Shown here in pieces: positions 8,494 through 16,012 of a stretch of 64,000 nucleotides of DNA (positions are counted from its first letter, which is position 1; every line of letters starts with the position of its first letter). Both the position numbers and the translations under genes were made by a program. The notes under the pieces were generated by a model that did not search any database, was not told where the DNA came from, and saw only the letters and a program-made list of their open reading frames with translations. The stretch comes from Nocardioides sp. S-1144 (GTDB lineage Bacteria; Actinomycetota; Actinomycetes; Propionibacteriales; Nocardioidaceae), in the NCBI RefSeq assembly GCF_005954645.2, contig NZ_CP040695.2, positions 2,046,001-2,110,000 of the forward strand. Reading direction: 5' to 3'.

Positions 8494-9108
8494 GTGGCCA
8501 CCGTCCTCGTCCCCGCCGCCCGATGGGCCCGGTGGCTCGACAACTTCGAGCGCAGCCACGGACCGACCGCCCACGCGGTCGCGGACGGCGTCCTGACCGG
8601 CACCGCGGAGGACGGGTCGCGCTTCGCGGTGCGGCTGCCCTTCGACCGCGCGCTCGACGCCGGGCACGACGGCGCCCCGGCAGCCCTGGCCGACCGGGTC
8701 GTCGTCCCCGACGACTGGGGGGTGCTCCTGGTCCGCAAGGGTGGCTTCGCGATGGCGCGGCTGCGCGGCACCACGCTGGGGGAGTCCAAGACCGGCCAGC
8801 GCCACGTCCAGGGCCGCACCAAGGCCGGCGGGCAGTCGCAGCAGCGCTTCGCCCGACGTCGCGACAACCAGGCCCGGCAGGCCTACGAGGCGGCGGCCGA
8901 CCACGCCGCGCGGATCCTCGGCGGGCTGCACGGCCCCCTGGTCACCGGCGGGGACCACGGCGCCGTCGACGAGGTCCTGGCCGACCCGCGGCTGCGCGGC
9001 GCCGTCGTGGTCGCGCCGTGGCTGGCGGTCCCGGACCCACGGCGCTCGGTGCTGGAGCAGGCCGTCGCCGACGCCACCGCGCTCCAGGTGGAGGTCGTCA
9101 ACGCGTGA
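8494..9108 (+). CDS. acVLRF1-type peptidyl-tRNA hydrolase (release-factor-like)
   Basis: 204 residues. The central motif AGGQSQQRFARRR (about 112-124) carries the GxxQ glutamine loop seen in Vms1-like release factors and eRF1. The family, known as acVLRF1 in actinobacteria, cleaves peptidyl-tRNA on stalled large ribosomal subunits. The N-terminal half is a mixed alpha/beta region with an invariant-looking VRKGGFAMARL strand before the catalytic loop. GTG 8494 was chosen for the TAACGT hexamer 7 bases upstream. The stop overlaps the next gene's start by 4 bases (GTGA). Confidence 0.8.
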   Translation: MATVLVPAARWARWLDNFERSHGPTAHAVADGVLTGTAEDGSRFAVRLPFDRALDAGHDGAPAALADRVVVPDDWGVLLVRKGGFAMARLRGTTLGESKTGQRHVQGRTKAGGQSQQRFARRRDNQARQAYEAAADHAARILGGLHGPLVTGGDHGAVDEVLADPRLRGAVVVAPWLAVPDPRRSVLEQAVADATALQVEVVNA

Positions 9109-9614
9109 CCCACGTCCTCCTCCTCGCCGACACCCACCTGCCCCGGCGCGCCCGCGACCTGCCGGCCGAGGTGTGGGAGCAGGTCGCGGCCGCCGACGTC
9201 GTGGTGCACGCCGGCGACTGGGTCGACCTGGCCACCCTCGACCGGCTCGAGGAGCGTGCGCGCCGGGTCGTCGGGGTGTACGGCAACAACGACGGGCCGG
9301 AGCTGCGGGCCCGGCTCCCCGAGGTCGCGACGGCCCGCATCGGCGGGGTGCGCTTCGCCGTCGTCCACGAGACCGGTGCCAAGCAGGGGCGCGAGCAGCG
9401 CTGCGAGGCCGCCCACCCCGACGCCGACGTGCTGGTGTTCGGGCACAGTCACATCCCCTGGGACACCACGACGCCGCGCGGCCTGCGGCTGCTCAACCCG
9501 GGTTCGCCGACGGACCGGCGACGCCAGCCGCACTGCACCTACCTCACGCTGACGGCCCACGACGGCGCGCTGACCGACGTCCGGCTCCACCGTCTGCCGC
9601 CCCGCGTCCAGTAG
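9105..9614 (+). CDS. YfcE/MJ0936-family metallophosphoesterase
   Basis: 169 residues of the calcineurin-like phosphoesterase fold, small YfcE subgroup. All metal-binding motifs are visible: ADTH (Asp9, His11), GDW (Asp38), GNND (about 60-63), VHET (His88) and GHSH (His114, His116). Family members hydrolyse phosphodiesters with Mn2+; the natural substrate is not evident. It overlaps acVLRF1 by 4 bases and is therefore probably co-translated with it. Confidence 0.85.
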   Translation: MTHVLLLADTHLPRRARDLPAEVWEQVAAADVVVHAGDWVDLATLDRLEERARRVVGVYGNNDGPELRARLPEVATARIGGVRFAVVHETGAKQGREQRCEAAHPDADVLVFGHSHIPWDTTTPRGLRLLNPGSPTDRRRQPHCTYLTLTAHDGALTDVRLHRLPPRVQ

Positions 9615-9617
9615 GTT
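9612..9617 (+). promoter_or_regulatory. -10 hexamer for leaderless phosphotransferase gene
   Basis: TAGGTT, seven bases before ATG 9625. It straddles the stop codon of the preceding gene, so this promoter would act in addition to read-through. Confidence 0.4.
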
Positions 9618-9624
9618 CCGAGCC

Positions 9625-10542
9625 ATGTGGGAGCCCGAGCCGGGGTGGCACGCCCTGCCCGGCGGCACCGGTGTGTCGACGGTCGGGGTGTGGCGCGCGG
9701 CGCTCGGCGACCACCCCGTCGTCATCAAGCGGCTGGCGGCGCCCCAGCACGGTGACGCCGCCGAGCTCTCCGACCCCACGCACCCGGCGTACTGGCGTCG
9801 CGAGGCCGACGTCCTCGCGACCGGCCTGGTCGCCGCGACCCGCGGCCTGCGCGCGGTGCCCGCCTCGGTCGAGGAGGACGCCGAGGGCCTCACCATCACC
9901 CGCCCGTGGGTGGAGGACGCCGCCGCGAGCGGACTGTTCGTGGCGGTGGCGCTGGGCCGCTTCGCCGGCGTCGCGCTGCCGCGGCCGCGGTTCCTCGCCC
10001 GGGACCTGCTCCGCCAGCGGCTCGCCCGCACCGAGCGCCGGGCGGGCGGGTGGCCCACGCTCGCCCGGACGACGGCCGCCGACGTCGCCGACCACCTGTG
10101 GTCGCGCCGGGGCAGCTTCCTCGACCTCCTCGACGCGCTGCCCGCCGTCGCGCAGCACGGGGACCCCTCGCACGTGAACGTGCCGGGCCGCGACGGGGAC
10201 GACGCCGTCGCCATCGACTGGGCGACCCTCGGCCTCGGACCGGTCGGCTGCGACCTCGGCTACTTCTCCCTGACCGCGCGCGAGGAGTTCGAGCCGCTGC
10301 TCGACGCCTACCTGGTGGGCCTGGCGGGCGGCCCGATGGGCCACGTGGACCGCGACGACGTCGTCCTCGGCGCGCGGGTCAGCGCCGTCTACACCGCCTT
10401 CACCCGCGCCGAGTGGGCGCTGGCCCGGGTGGCCGGCGGCGAGGGCGCCCTCGCGGGCAAGTTCCGCCACCCCGCCGTGGCGCCCTACCTGCGCGCCCTC
10501 CAGCGCCAGGCCACCGCCGTCGAGGCCCTCCTCGGCTGGTGA
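9625..10542 (+). CDS. Aminoglycoside phosphotransferase-fold kinase
   Basis: 305 residues of the APH/protein-kinase-like fold. The catalytic loop is HGDPSHVNV (His178, Asp180, Asn185) and the metal-binding Asp198 is in IDWAT. The N-lobe lysine is in VVIKRL (about 35). Such proteins phosphorylate small alcohols or amines; nothing here identifies the substrate, and drug resistance should not be assumed. Leaderless start 10 bases after the phosphoesterase stop. Confidence 0.75.
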   Translation: MWEPEPGWHALPGGTGVSTVGVWRAALGDHPVVIKRLAAPQHGDAAELSDPTHPAYWRREADVLATGLVAATRGLRAVPASVEEDAEGLTITRPWVEDAAASGLFVAVALGRFAGVALPRPRFLARDLLRQRLARTERRAGGWPTLARTTAADVADHLWSRRGSFLDLLDALPAVAQHGDPSHVNVPGRDGDDAVAIDWATLGLGPVGCDLGYFSLTAREEFEPLLDAYLVGLAGGPMGHVDRDDVVLGARVSAVYTAFTRAEWALARVAGGEGALAGKFRHPAVAPYLRALQRQATAVEALLGW

Positions 10543-10547
10543 CCGGT

Positions 10548-10567
10548 CCGGCCCGCGCCGGGGCCGG
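10548..10567. terminator. GC hairpin between convergent genes
   Basis: CCGGCCC (10548-10554) and GGGCCGG (10561-10567) pair with a six-base loop between the phosphotransferase (+) and the metallopeptidase (-). There is no U-tract; it would serve as a bidirectional, non-canonical terminator. Confidence 0.4.
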
Positions 10568-10587
10568 GGTGGGTCGGTCGAGGTCGG

Positions 10588-11517
10588 TCAGACGCGGGAG
10601 GCGCCGAAGGTGTCGCAGGCCTGCATCGTGCCCTCGGTGTAGCCGACCTGGAACCACTTCTGGCGCTGGGCCGAGGAGCCGTGGGTCCAGACCTCCTCGT
10701 CGACCGAGCCGCCGCTGCGCTTCTGGATGTAGTCGTCGCCGACGGTCTTGGCGGCGTCGAGGGCGGTGGTGATGTCGTCCTGGGTGAGGTCGAGGAGCAG
10801 GACGTTGCCGGTGGAGTCCTCGGTCTCGGTCGCGTGCTTGGCCCACATGCCGGCGAAGCAGTCGGCCTGGAGCTCGAGGCGGACGCCGGTGCTCTGCGGA
10901 CCGGTCTCGCCGGTGACCTTCCCGAGGGTCCCGATCAGGTTGGAGACGTGGTGCCCGTACTCGTGGGCGAGCACGTAGGGCTCGACGAAGGCGCCCTCCG
11001 GACCCTTGAGCTGGCCGACCAGGACGTCGTCGAAGAAGGCGTCGTCGAGGTAGATCGTCTCGTCGCCCGGGCAGTAGAACGGGCCCACGGACGACGTCGC
11101 ACCGCCGCAACCGGTGTTGATCGAGCCCTCGAAGGTGACGATCCGGTCCTCGGCGCGGAAGTCGCTGCCGAGGGTGTCGCCCCAGAAGTCGGTGAGCGAG
11201 TTCTCCACCGCGACGCGGGCGCAGTCGGCACTGTTGTTGGCGTCCTCGCCGGTCTTGCAGTCGGCGTAGCGGCCGGTGTCGGTGAACTTGGCCGCGCTCA
11301 GCCCGCCACCGCTGACCCCGCCACCGCCGCCCCCGCCGCCGAGCAGCTGGACCGCGACGAACACCACGATCGCGATGACGCCGATCACGCCACCGCCGCC
11401 GGCCATGCCGCCGGGGATCGGCAGCCGGGACCCGCCGCCGCCCCCGCCACCACCGCCGCCACGTCCTGCGTCGGAGACGCGTCCGGTGTCGAGACGGGCC
11501 TTGGGGTTGAAGCGCAT
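10588..11517 (-). CDS. ypfJ: YpfJ/KPN_02809-family neutral zinc metallopeptidase
   Basis: 309 residues. A short basic start, a Gly-only stretch (about 20-29), one transmembrane helix (about 43-58), another Gly-rich linker, and a large exported domain. The zinc motif HEYGHH starts at residue 185 (His185, Glu186, His189), and paired Cys in the outer domain could form disulfides. Usual length for the family. ATG 11517 has TAGATT six bases upstream, so it is probably leaderless. The physiological substrate is unknown. Confidence 0.88.
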   Translation of the reverse strand: MRFNPKARLDTGRVSDAGRGGGGGGGGGGSRLPIPGGMAGGGGVIGVIAIVVFVAVQLLGGGGGGGGVSGGGLSAAKFTDTGRYADCKTGEDANNSADCARVAVENSLTDFWGDTLGSDFRAEDRIVTFEGSINTGCGGATSSVGPFYCPGDETIYLDDAFFDDVLVGQLKGPEGAFVEPYVLAHEYGHHVSNLIGTLGKVTGETGPQSTGVRLELQADCFAGMWAKHATETEDSTGNVLLLDLTQDDITTALDAAKTVGDDYIQKRSGGSVDEEVWTHGSSAQRQKWFQVGYTEGTMQACDTFGASRV

Positions 11518-11523
11518 GCGGGC

Positions 11524-11529
11524 AATCTA
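11524..11529 (-). promoter_or_regulatory. -10 hexamer for leaderless ypfJ
   Basis: On the minus strand TAGATT ends six bases before ATG 11517. Confidence 0.4.
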
Positions 11530-11601
11530 GACCCGTGGGGGCCCGGCGGTCGCCCACCGATGGGGGTGTGGGCGCGTGCCGACCCTAGAATCGGCCTCAC
11601 C

Positions 11602-13200
11602 ATGATCACCGCTCATCAGCTCGAGGTCCGGGCCGGTGCCCGGCTCCTCATGGAGGACGTCTCCTTCCGCGTCGCCGCCGGCGACAAGGTCGGGCTCGTC
11701 GGCCGCAACGGCGCCGGCAAGACCACCCTCACCAAGATCCTCGCGGGCGAGTCGCTGCCCGCCGCCGGCAACGTGACGCGCACCGGCGAGGTGGGCTACC
11801 TCCCGCAGGACCCGCGCACCGGCGACCCCGAGGTCCTCGCCCGCGACCGGATCCTCTCCGCGCGCGGCCTGGACGCCGTCGTCCGCAAGATGCGCGCGGC
11901 CGAGGAGCAGATGGCCAGCGACGACCCGAACGTGCGCGAGAAGGCGATGAGGCGCTACACGCGCGCCGACGACGAGATGCACGCCGGCGGCGGGTACGCC
12001 GCGGAGTCGGAGGCCGCCACGATCGCGGCCAGCCTCGGCATCGAGGACCGCATCCTCAACCAGCCGCTCAAGACGCTCTCCGGCGGCCAGCGGCGGCGCG
12101 TCGAGCTGGCCCGGATCCTCTTCTCCGACGCCGAGGTGCTGATCCTCGACGAGCCGACCAACCACCTCGATGCCGACTCGATCGTCTGGCTGCGCGACTT
12201 CCTGAAGTCCCACAAGGGCGGGTTCATCGTGATCAGCCACGACAACGCGCTGCTCGAGGAGACCGTCAACAAGGTCCTCCACCTCGACGCCAACCGCTGC
12301 GTCATGGACGTCTACAACATGGGCTGGCGGCACTACCAGACCCAGCGCGAGACCGACGAGAAGCGGCGCAAGCGCGAGCGGGCCAACGCCGAGTCGAAGG
12401 CCAAGACCCTCACCGACCAGGCCAACAAGATGCGCGCCAAGGCGTCGAAGGCGGTCGCCGCCCAGTCGATGCTCAAGCGCGCCGAGAAGATGATGGCCGG
12501 CCTCGAGGGCGAGCGGCAGGCCGACAAGGTCGCGCGGATCAAGTTCCCCTCGCCCGCGCCGTGCGGCAAGACGCCGCTCACCGGCGCCGAGCTGTCGAAG
12601 TCCTACGGCTCGCTCGAGGTCTTCACCGACGTCGACCTCGCCATCGACAAGGGCTCCCGCGTCGTCATCCTCGGCCTCAACGGGGCCGGCAAGACCACGA
12701 TGCTCCGGATCCTCGCGGGCGTCGACCGCCCCGACACCGGCGTCGTGACCCCCGGGCACGGGCTCAAGCTGGGCTACTACGCCCAGGAGCACGAGACGCT
12801 CGACACCTCGCGCACCGTGCTGGAGAACATGCAGAGCGCCGCTCCGCAGCTCACCGACACCGAGGCCCGGTCGGTGCTGGGCTCCTTCCTCTTCTCCGGC
12901 GACGACGCCAACAAGCCGGCCGCCGTCCTGTCGGGCGGTGAGAAGACCCGCCTCGCGCTGGCCTCCCTCGTCGTCTCCAGCGCCAACGTCCTGCTGCTCG
13001 ACGAGCCCACCAACAACCTCGACCCCGCCTCCCGCGAGGAGGTGCTGGCCGCCATCCGCACCTACGAGGGCGCGATCATCCTGGTCACCCACGACGAGGG
13101 CGCCGTCCGCGCGCTCGAACCCGACCGGGTGCTGCTGCTCCCCGACGGCGACGAGGACCTCTGGAACGACGGCTACGCCGACCTGGTGTCGTTGGCGTAG
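11602..13200 (+). CDS. ABC-F family ATPase
   Basis: 532 residues with two ABC domains and no membrane segment. Walker A motifs GRNGAGKT (about 34) and GLNGAGKT (about 357), signatures LSGGQRRR (about 160) and LSGGEKTR (about 443), and Walker B LLLDEPTN motifs are intact. A charged Lys/Arg linker (about 245-305) joins the halves, as in ABC-F proteins that act on the ribosome. Housekeeping translation factor or antibiotic-protection protein cannot be told apart from sequence alone. A TAGAAT hexamer lies 10 bases before the ATG, giving a very short leader. Confidence 0.88.
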   Translation: MITAHQLEVRAGARLLMEDVSFRVAAGDKVGLVGRNGAGKTTLTKILAGESLPAAGNVTRTGEVGYLPQDPRTGDPEVLARDRILSARGLDAVVRKMRAAEEQMASDDPNVREKAMRRYTRADDEMHAGGGYAAESEAATIAASLGIEDRILNQPLKTLSGGQRRRVELARILFSDAEVLILDEPTNHLDADSIVWLRDFLKSHKGGFIVISHDNALLEETVNKVLHLDANRCVMDVYNMGWRHYQTQRETDEKRRKRERANAESKAKTLTDQANKMRAKASKAVAAQSMLKRAEKMMAGLEGERQADKVARIKFPSPAPCGKTPLTGAELSKSYGSLEVFTDVDLAIDKGSRVVILGLNGAGKTTMLRILAGVDRPDTGVVTPGHGLKLGYYAQEHETLDTSRTVLENMQSAAPQLTDTEARSVLGSFLFSGDDANKPAAVLSGGEKTRLALASLVVSSANVLLLDEPTNNLDPASREEVLAAIRTYEGAIILVTHDEGAVRALEPDRVLLLPDGDEDLWNDGYADLVSLA

Positions 13201-13211
13201 GGCTGGGCGAG

Positions 13212-13301
13212 GAGTTTCACCGCTTGAGCGGTGAAACTCACGCTCCTGTCGTGAAGTTTCAGCCGGCAAGCGCGAGTTTCACCGCTTCAGCGGTGAAACT
13301 C
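13212..13301. repeat. Duplicated 28-bp palindrome at a convergent junction
   Basis: Two near-perfect palindromes, 13212-13239 and 13274-13301, share 13-base arms beginning GAGTTTCACCGCT and differ only in the two-base centre (TG or TC). They fill the 109-base gap between the ABC-F ATPase (+) and queA (-). A degenerate third half (GTGAAGTTTC) lies between them at 13251. They probably act as bidirectional terminators or a REP-like element. Confidence 0.8.
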
Positions 13302-13309
13302 CCGCCCCG

Positions 13310-14368
13310 TCAGGGCAGGAACAGCGCGGCGTCACCGAACTCGTGCCAGAGGTACCCGCCGGCGACGGCGGCGTCGTAGGCCACCTGGCTGAGCGCCGCG
13401 CCGGCGACGGCTTCCACGAGCAACAGGTGGGACGCCGCGGGGTCGTGCCAGCCGGTGACCAGGCCGGTGACGACGTGGGGCGGGGCGCCCGGGGTCACGA
13501 CGCGGGTCGTCCAGCCGGCGCGGGCCTCGAGGCGGCCGGCGTCGGAGACGGCCGACTCCAGGGCGCGGGTGACGGTGGTGCCGACCGCGACGATCCGGCC
13601 GCCGCCGGCGCGGGCGGCGTTCACGGCGCGGGCGGTGGCGTCGGTGACCTCGAACCGCTCGGCCTGCGGGGCCTCGCCGGCCTCCTGCGACGACACCCCG
13701 GTGTGCAGGGTGACCGGGACGACCCCGACCCCCTTCGACACCAGCCGGGTCACCAGGTCGGTGGTGAAGGGCCGCGCGGCCGACGGCATCTCGGCGCTGC
13801 CGGGACGGCTGGCGAAGATCGTCTGGTAGTCCGGGAGCGGGTAGCCGCGGTCGAGGTAGCCGTAGGCGATCGGGCGGCCGTGGCGCTCGAGGGTCCGCAC
13901 GACGTCGCCGTCCGCGCGCGCCCGCCACAGCCGGTTGCCGCGACCGGTCGGCGAGGAGCCGTCGCGGGGGTGCGGCTCGAGCAGCTCCAGGCCCAGGCCC
14001 GCGGCCGTGACGACGTCGCCCGGCTCGGCACCGAGGACGGCGCGCGCGGCGTCCGGTGCGGACCGGACCTCGACGACCCACGTGCCGTCGTCGAGCGGGG
14101 TGGCGAGGTGGACGACGACCGCGCCGTGCCGCGACGACCGCGCGTCGAGCTGGCCGGCGACCGTCGCGGAGTTGTTGACGACGACCAGGTCGCCGGGCTC
14201 CAGGTGGTCGGCGAGGTCGCGGAACCGGGCGTGGGCGGTGCCGTGACGGGACGCGACCAGCAGCCGGGTCGCGTCGCGGGCGACGCCGCGGGCCTCGGCG
14301 GGTGCGGGCGCGAAGGCGCCCGGCGGCGGGGTGAAGACGGTCGTCGGGTGCTCCTCGAGGATCCTCAC
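13310..14368 (-). CDS. queA: QueA-like S-adenosylmethionine:tRNA ribosyltransferase-isomerase
   Basis: 352 residues, full length for QueA. The family transfers the ribosyl moiety of SAM to preQ1 in tRNA to make epoxyqueuosine. Recognisable segments include the N-terminal LVVVNNSATVAG strand, FLP/YLDRGYPLPDYQTIFAS-type core and the HTGVSSQEAGE region. The start overlaps the stop of the upstream SDR gene in ATGA. No other queuosine genes lie in this window, so its substrate here may differ. Confidence 0.85.
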   Translation of the reverse strand: MRILEEHPTTVFTPPPGAFAPAPAEARGVARDATRLLVASRHGTAHARFRDLADHLEPGDLVVVNNSATVAGQLDARSSRHGAVVVHLATPLDDGTWVVEVRSAPDAARAVLGAEPGDVVTAAGLGLELLEPHPRDGSSPTGRGNRLWRARADGDVVRTLERHGRPIAYGYLDRGYPLPDYQTIFASRPGSAEMPSAARPFTTDLVTRLVSKGVGVVPVTLHTGVSSQEAGEAPQAERFEVTDATARAVNAARAGGGRIVAVGTTVTRALESAVSDAGRLEARAGWTTRVVTPGAPPHVVTGLVTGWHDPAASHLLLVEAVAGAALSQVAYDAAVAGGYLWHEFGDAALFLP

Positions 14369-15048
14369 GCCGGCACCTGGGCGAACGACGCCGCCCGGTA
14401 GCGACCGCTCGGGGGTCGCGCGGCGAGCAGCGCCAGCAGCTGGGGCACCACCGTCTCGGGCAGCGGCCGGTCGGAGATGTCCTCGCCCGGGAACGCGTCC
14501 TGGTGCATCGCGGTGCGCATGTCGCCGGGGTCGACGGCGTAGGCGGTGAGGTCCTCCTCGGCCGCCAGGGTGAGGGTGAGGTGGTCCAGCGCAGCCTTCC
14601 CGGCGGCGTAGGCACCCCAGGTCTCGTAGTGCTCCACGGCGGCGTCGCTCGACAGCGAGACGACCACGCCGGACGCCGTGCGCAGCTGGGGCAGGACCGC
14701 CCGGGTCAGGGCGACCGGGGCGGCGGCGTTGACCCGCCAGACGTCGAGCAGCTCCTCGGTGCTGGTCTCGCGCAGCGGGCGCAGCGGCAGCGGGCCGAGC
14801 GTGCTGGCGTTGTGCACGAGCAGGTCGAGGCGGCCGAGCCAGCCGACCTCGCGGGCCAGCGCCTCCACGTGCGCGGGGTCGGCGACGTCACCGACCACGG
14901 GGACGACGGCGGGCAGGGTGCCGACGGCGGCCGCGAGGCGGGCGTGGTCGCGGCCGTCGGTGACGACGGTCCACCCCCGCGCGCCGAGGGTGTGGACGAG
15001 GGCGCGGCCGAGTCCGGCCGATCCTCCGGTGACGAGTGCGACGGGCAT
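14365..15048 (-). CDS. Short-chain dehydrogenase/reductase coupled to queA
   Basis: 227 residues, classical SDR fold. The NAD(P)-binding TGGSAGLGRAL lies near residue 8, the NNAG-like motif is replaced by VHNAST, and the catalytic Tyr-x3-Lys is in AYAAGKAA. AGGAGG sits six bases before ATG 15048, giving a clear start. The C-terminus (about 185-227) is longer and Pro-rich relative to short SDRs. First gene of a two-gene operon with queA, with a MerR-type operator candidate upstream. The substrate is not known. Confidence 0.8.
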   Translation of the reverse strand: MPVALVTGGSAGLGRALVHTLGARGWTVVTDGRDHARLAAAVGTLPAVVPVVGDVADPAHVEALAREVGWLGRLDLLVHNASTLGPLPLRPLRETSTEELLDVWRVNAAAPVALTRAVLPQLRTASGVVVSLSSDAAVEHYETWGAYAAGKAALDHLTLTLAAEEDLTAYAVDPGDMRTAMHQDAFPGEDISDRPLPETVVPQLLALLAARPPSGRYRAASFAQVPA

Positions 15049-15102
15049 GGGCGTCCTCCTGGTCTGACGGTGCTGGCGGGGTCGATCGGTGCGATCGCAG
15101 CC

Positions 15103-15133
15103 AGTGTTCAACCTCAAGTGAGGTTGAGATCAA
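15103..15133 (-). promoter_or_regulatory. MerR-type promoter/operator for the SDR-queA operon
   Basis: On the minus strand TTGATC (15133-15128) and AACACT (15108-15103) are separated by exactly 19 bases. The spacer region is a perfect 20-base palindrome, 15108-15127, with arms TCAACCTCA/TGAGGTTGA around AG. A 19-bp spacer with a central dyad is the hallmark of promoters controlled by MerR-family activators such as SoxR. No MerR gene is in the window. Confidence 0.5.
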
Positions 15134-15153
15134 GCCCTGTCGGTGCCGGCTCC

Positions 15154-15159
15154 TACACT
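15154..15159 (+). promoter_or_regulatory. -10 hexamer for leaderless enoyl-CoA hydratase gene
   Basis: TACACT ends six bases before ATG 15166. Confidence 0.4.
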
Positions 15160-15165
15160 CACCGC

Positions 15166-15984
15166 ATGACCACCGACACCGGCGCCCCGATCAGTCCCGA
15201 CCGGCTGGCGGCGGCCCGCCTCCGCCTCGAGGTCGACGGTGCCGTCGCGACCATCACCCTCGACCGGCCCGAGGTCCGCAACGCCCAGACGCCGACGATG
15301 TGGCGCACGCTCGCCGAGATCGGCGCCTGGCTGCCCGACGAGGTCCGGGTCGTCGTCGTCCGCGGCGCCGGCGCGACGTTCTCCGCCGGCCTCGACCGCA
15401 CGCTGCTGACGCCCGGCGGCGGCGACGGGCAGGAGCGCGTCGCCGACCTGCTGACCCTCGACGAGGAGGCGTTCTCGCGCACGGTGGGGGAGTACCAGGA
15501 GGGCTTCACCTGGCTGCGCGACCCGCGGTTCGTCTCGATCGCGGCCGTCCGCGGCCACGCGATCGGTGCCGGGTTCCAGCTGGCCCTGTCGTGCGACCTG
15601 GTGCTGGCCGCCGACGACGCCACGTTCTGCATGAAGGAGGCCGCGCTGGGCCTGGTGCCCGACCTGACGGGAACAAAACCGCTGGTCGACGCGGTTGGCT
15701 ACTCGAGGGCGCTGGAGATCTGCGCCACGGCCCGCAACGTGGGCGCCGAGGAGGCGGTGCGGATCGGCATCGCGATCGATGCCGTCCCGGGTGACGCACT
15801 CGACGCCAGGCTGGCCCAGCTCGTCACCGCCCTCACCGCGCCGCTCCCCGGAGCGGTCCGGGAGACCAAGGCGCTGCTCCTCGGCGCCACCGACCGCGAC
15901 CTCGACACCCAACGCCGCCTCGAGCGCGAGGCGCAGGGTCGCCGGTTCCGTGAGCTCGCCGCCCTCCTGGGGGGCCAGCAGTAG
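15166..15984 (+). CDS. Enoyl-CoA hydratase/isomerase family protein
   Basis: 272 residues of the crotonase fold. The CoA-binding core ITLDRPEVRNAQ and oxyanion-hole segments GAGATFSAGLD and GHAIGAGFQLALSCDLVLA are present, followed by the usual EAALGLVPDL segment. One expected acidic catalytic position is Glu in MKEAALG; the second is not clear, so hydratase and isomerase activity cannot be separated. It would act on acyl-CoA thioesters in beta-oxidation. An ABC exporter follows after 28 bases, probably on the same transcript. Confidence 0.82.
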   Translation: MTTDTGAPISPDRLAAARLRLEVDGAVATITLDRPEVRNAQTPTMWRTLAEIGAWLPDEVRVVVVRGAGATFSAGLDRTLLTPGGGDGQERVADLLTLDEEAFSRTVGEYQEGFTWLRDPRFVSIAAVRGHAIGAGFQLALSCDLVLAADDATFCMKEAALGLVPDLTGTKPLVDAVGYSRALEICATARNVGAEEAVRIGIAIDAVPGDALDARLAQLVTALTAPLPGAVRETKALLLGATDRDLDTQRRLEREAQGRRFRELAALLGGQQ

Positions 15985-16012
15985 GACCCCCGAACAAGCA
16001 CGGAGGTGGACC

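Noticed and set aside
9625..10542. Aminoglycoside resistance gene
   Set aside because: Only the kinase fold is supported; no resistance-specific motif or mobile context is seen.
11416..11470. Triplet-like GC repeat in the ypfJ gene
   Set aside because: It simply encodes the poly-Gly linker near the N-terminus and needs no separate feature.
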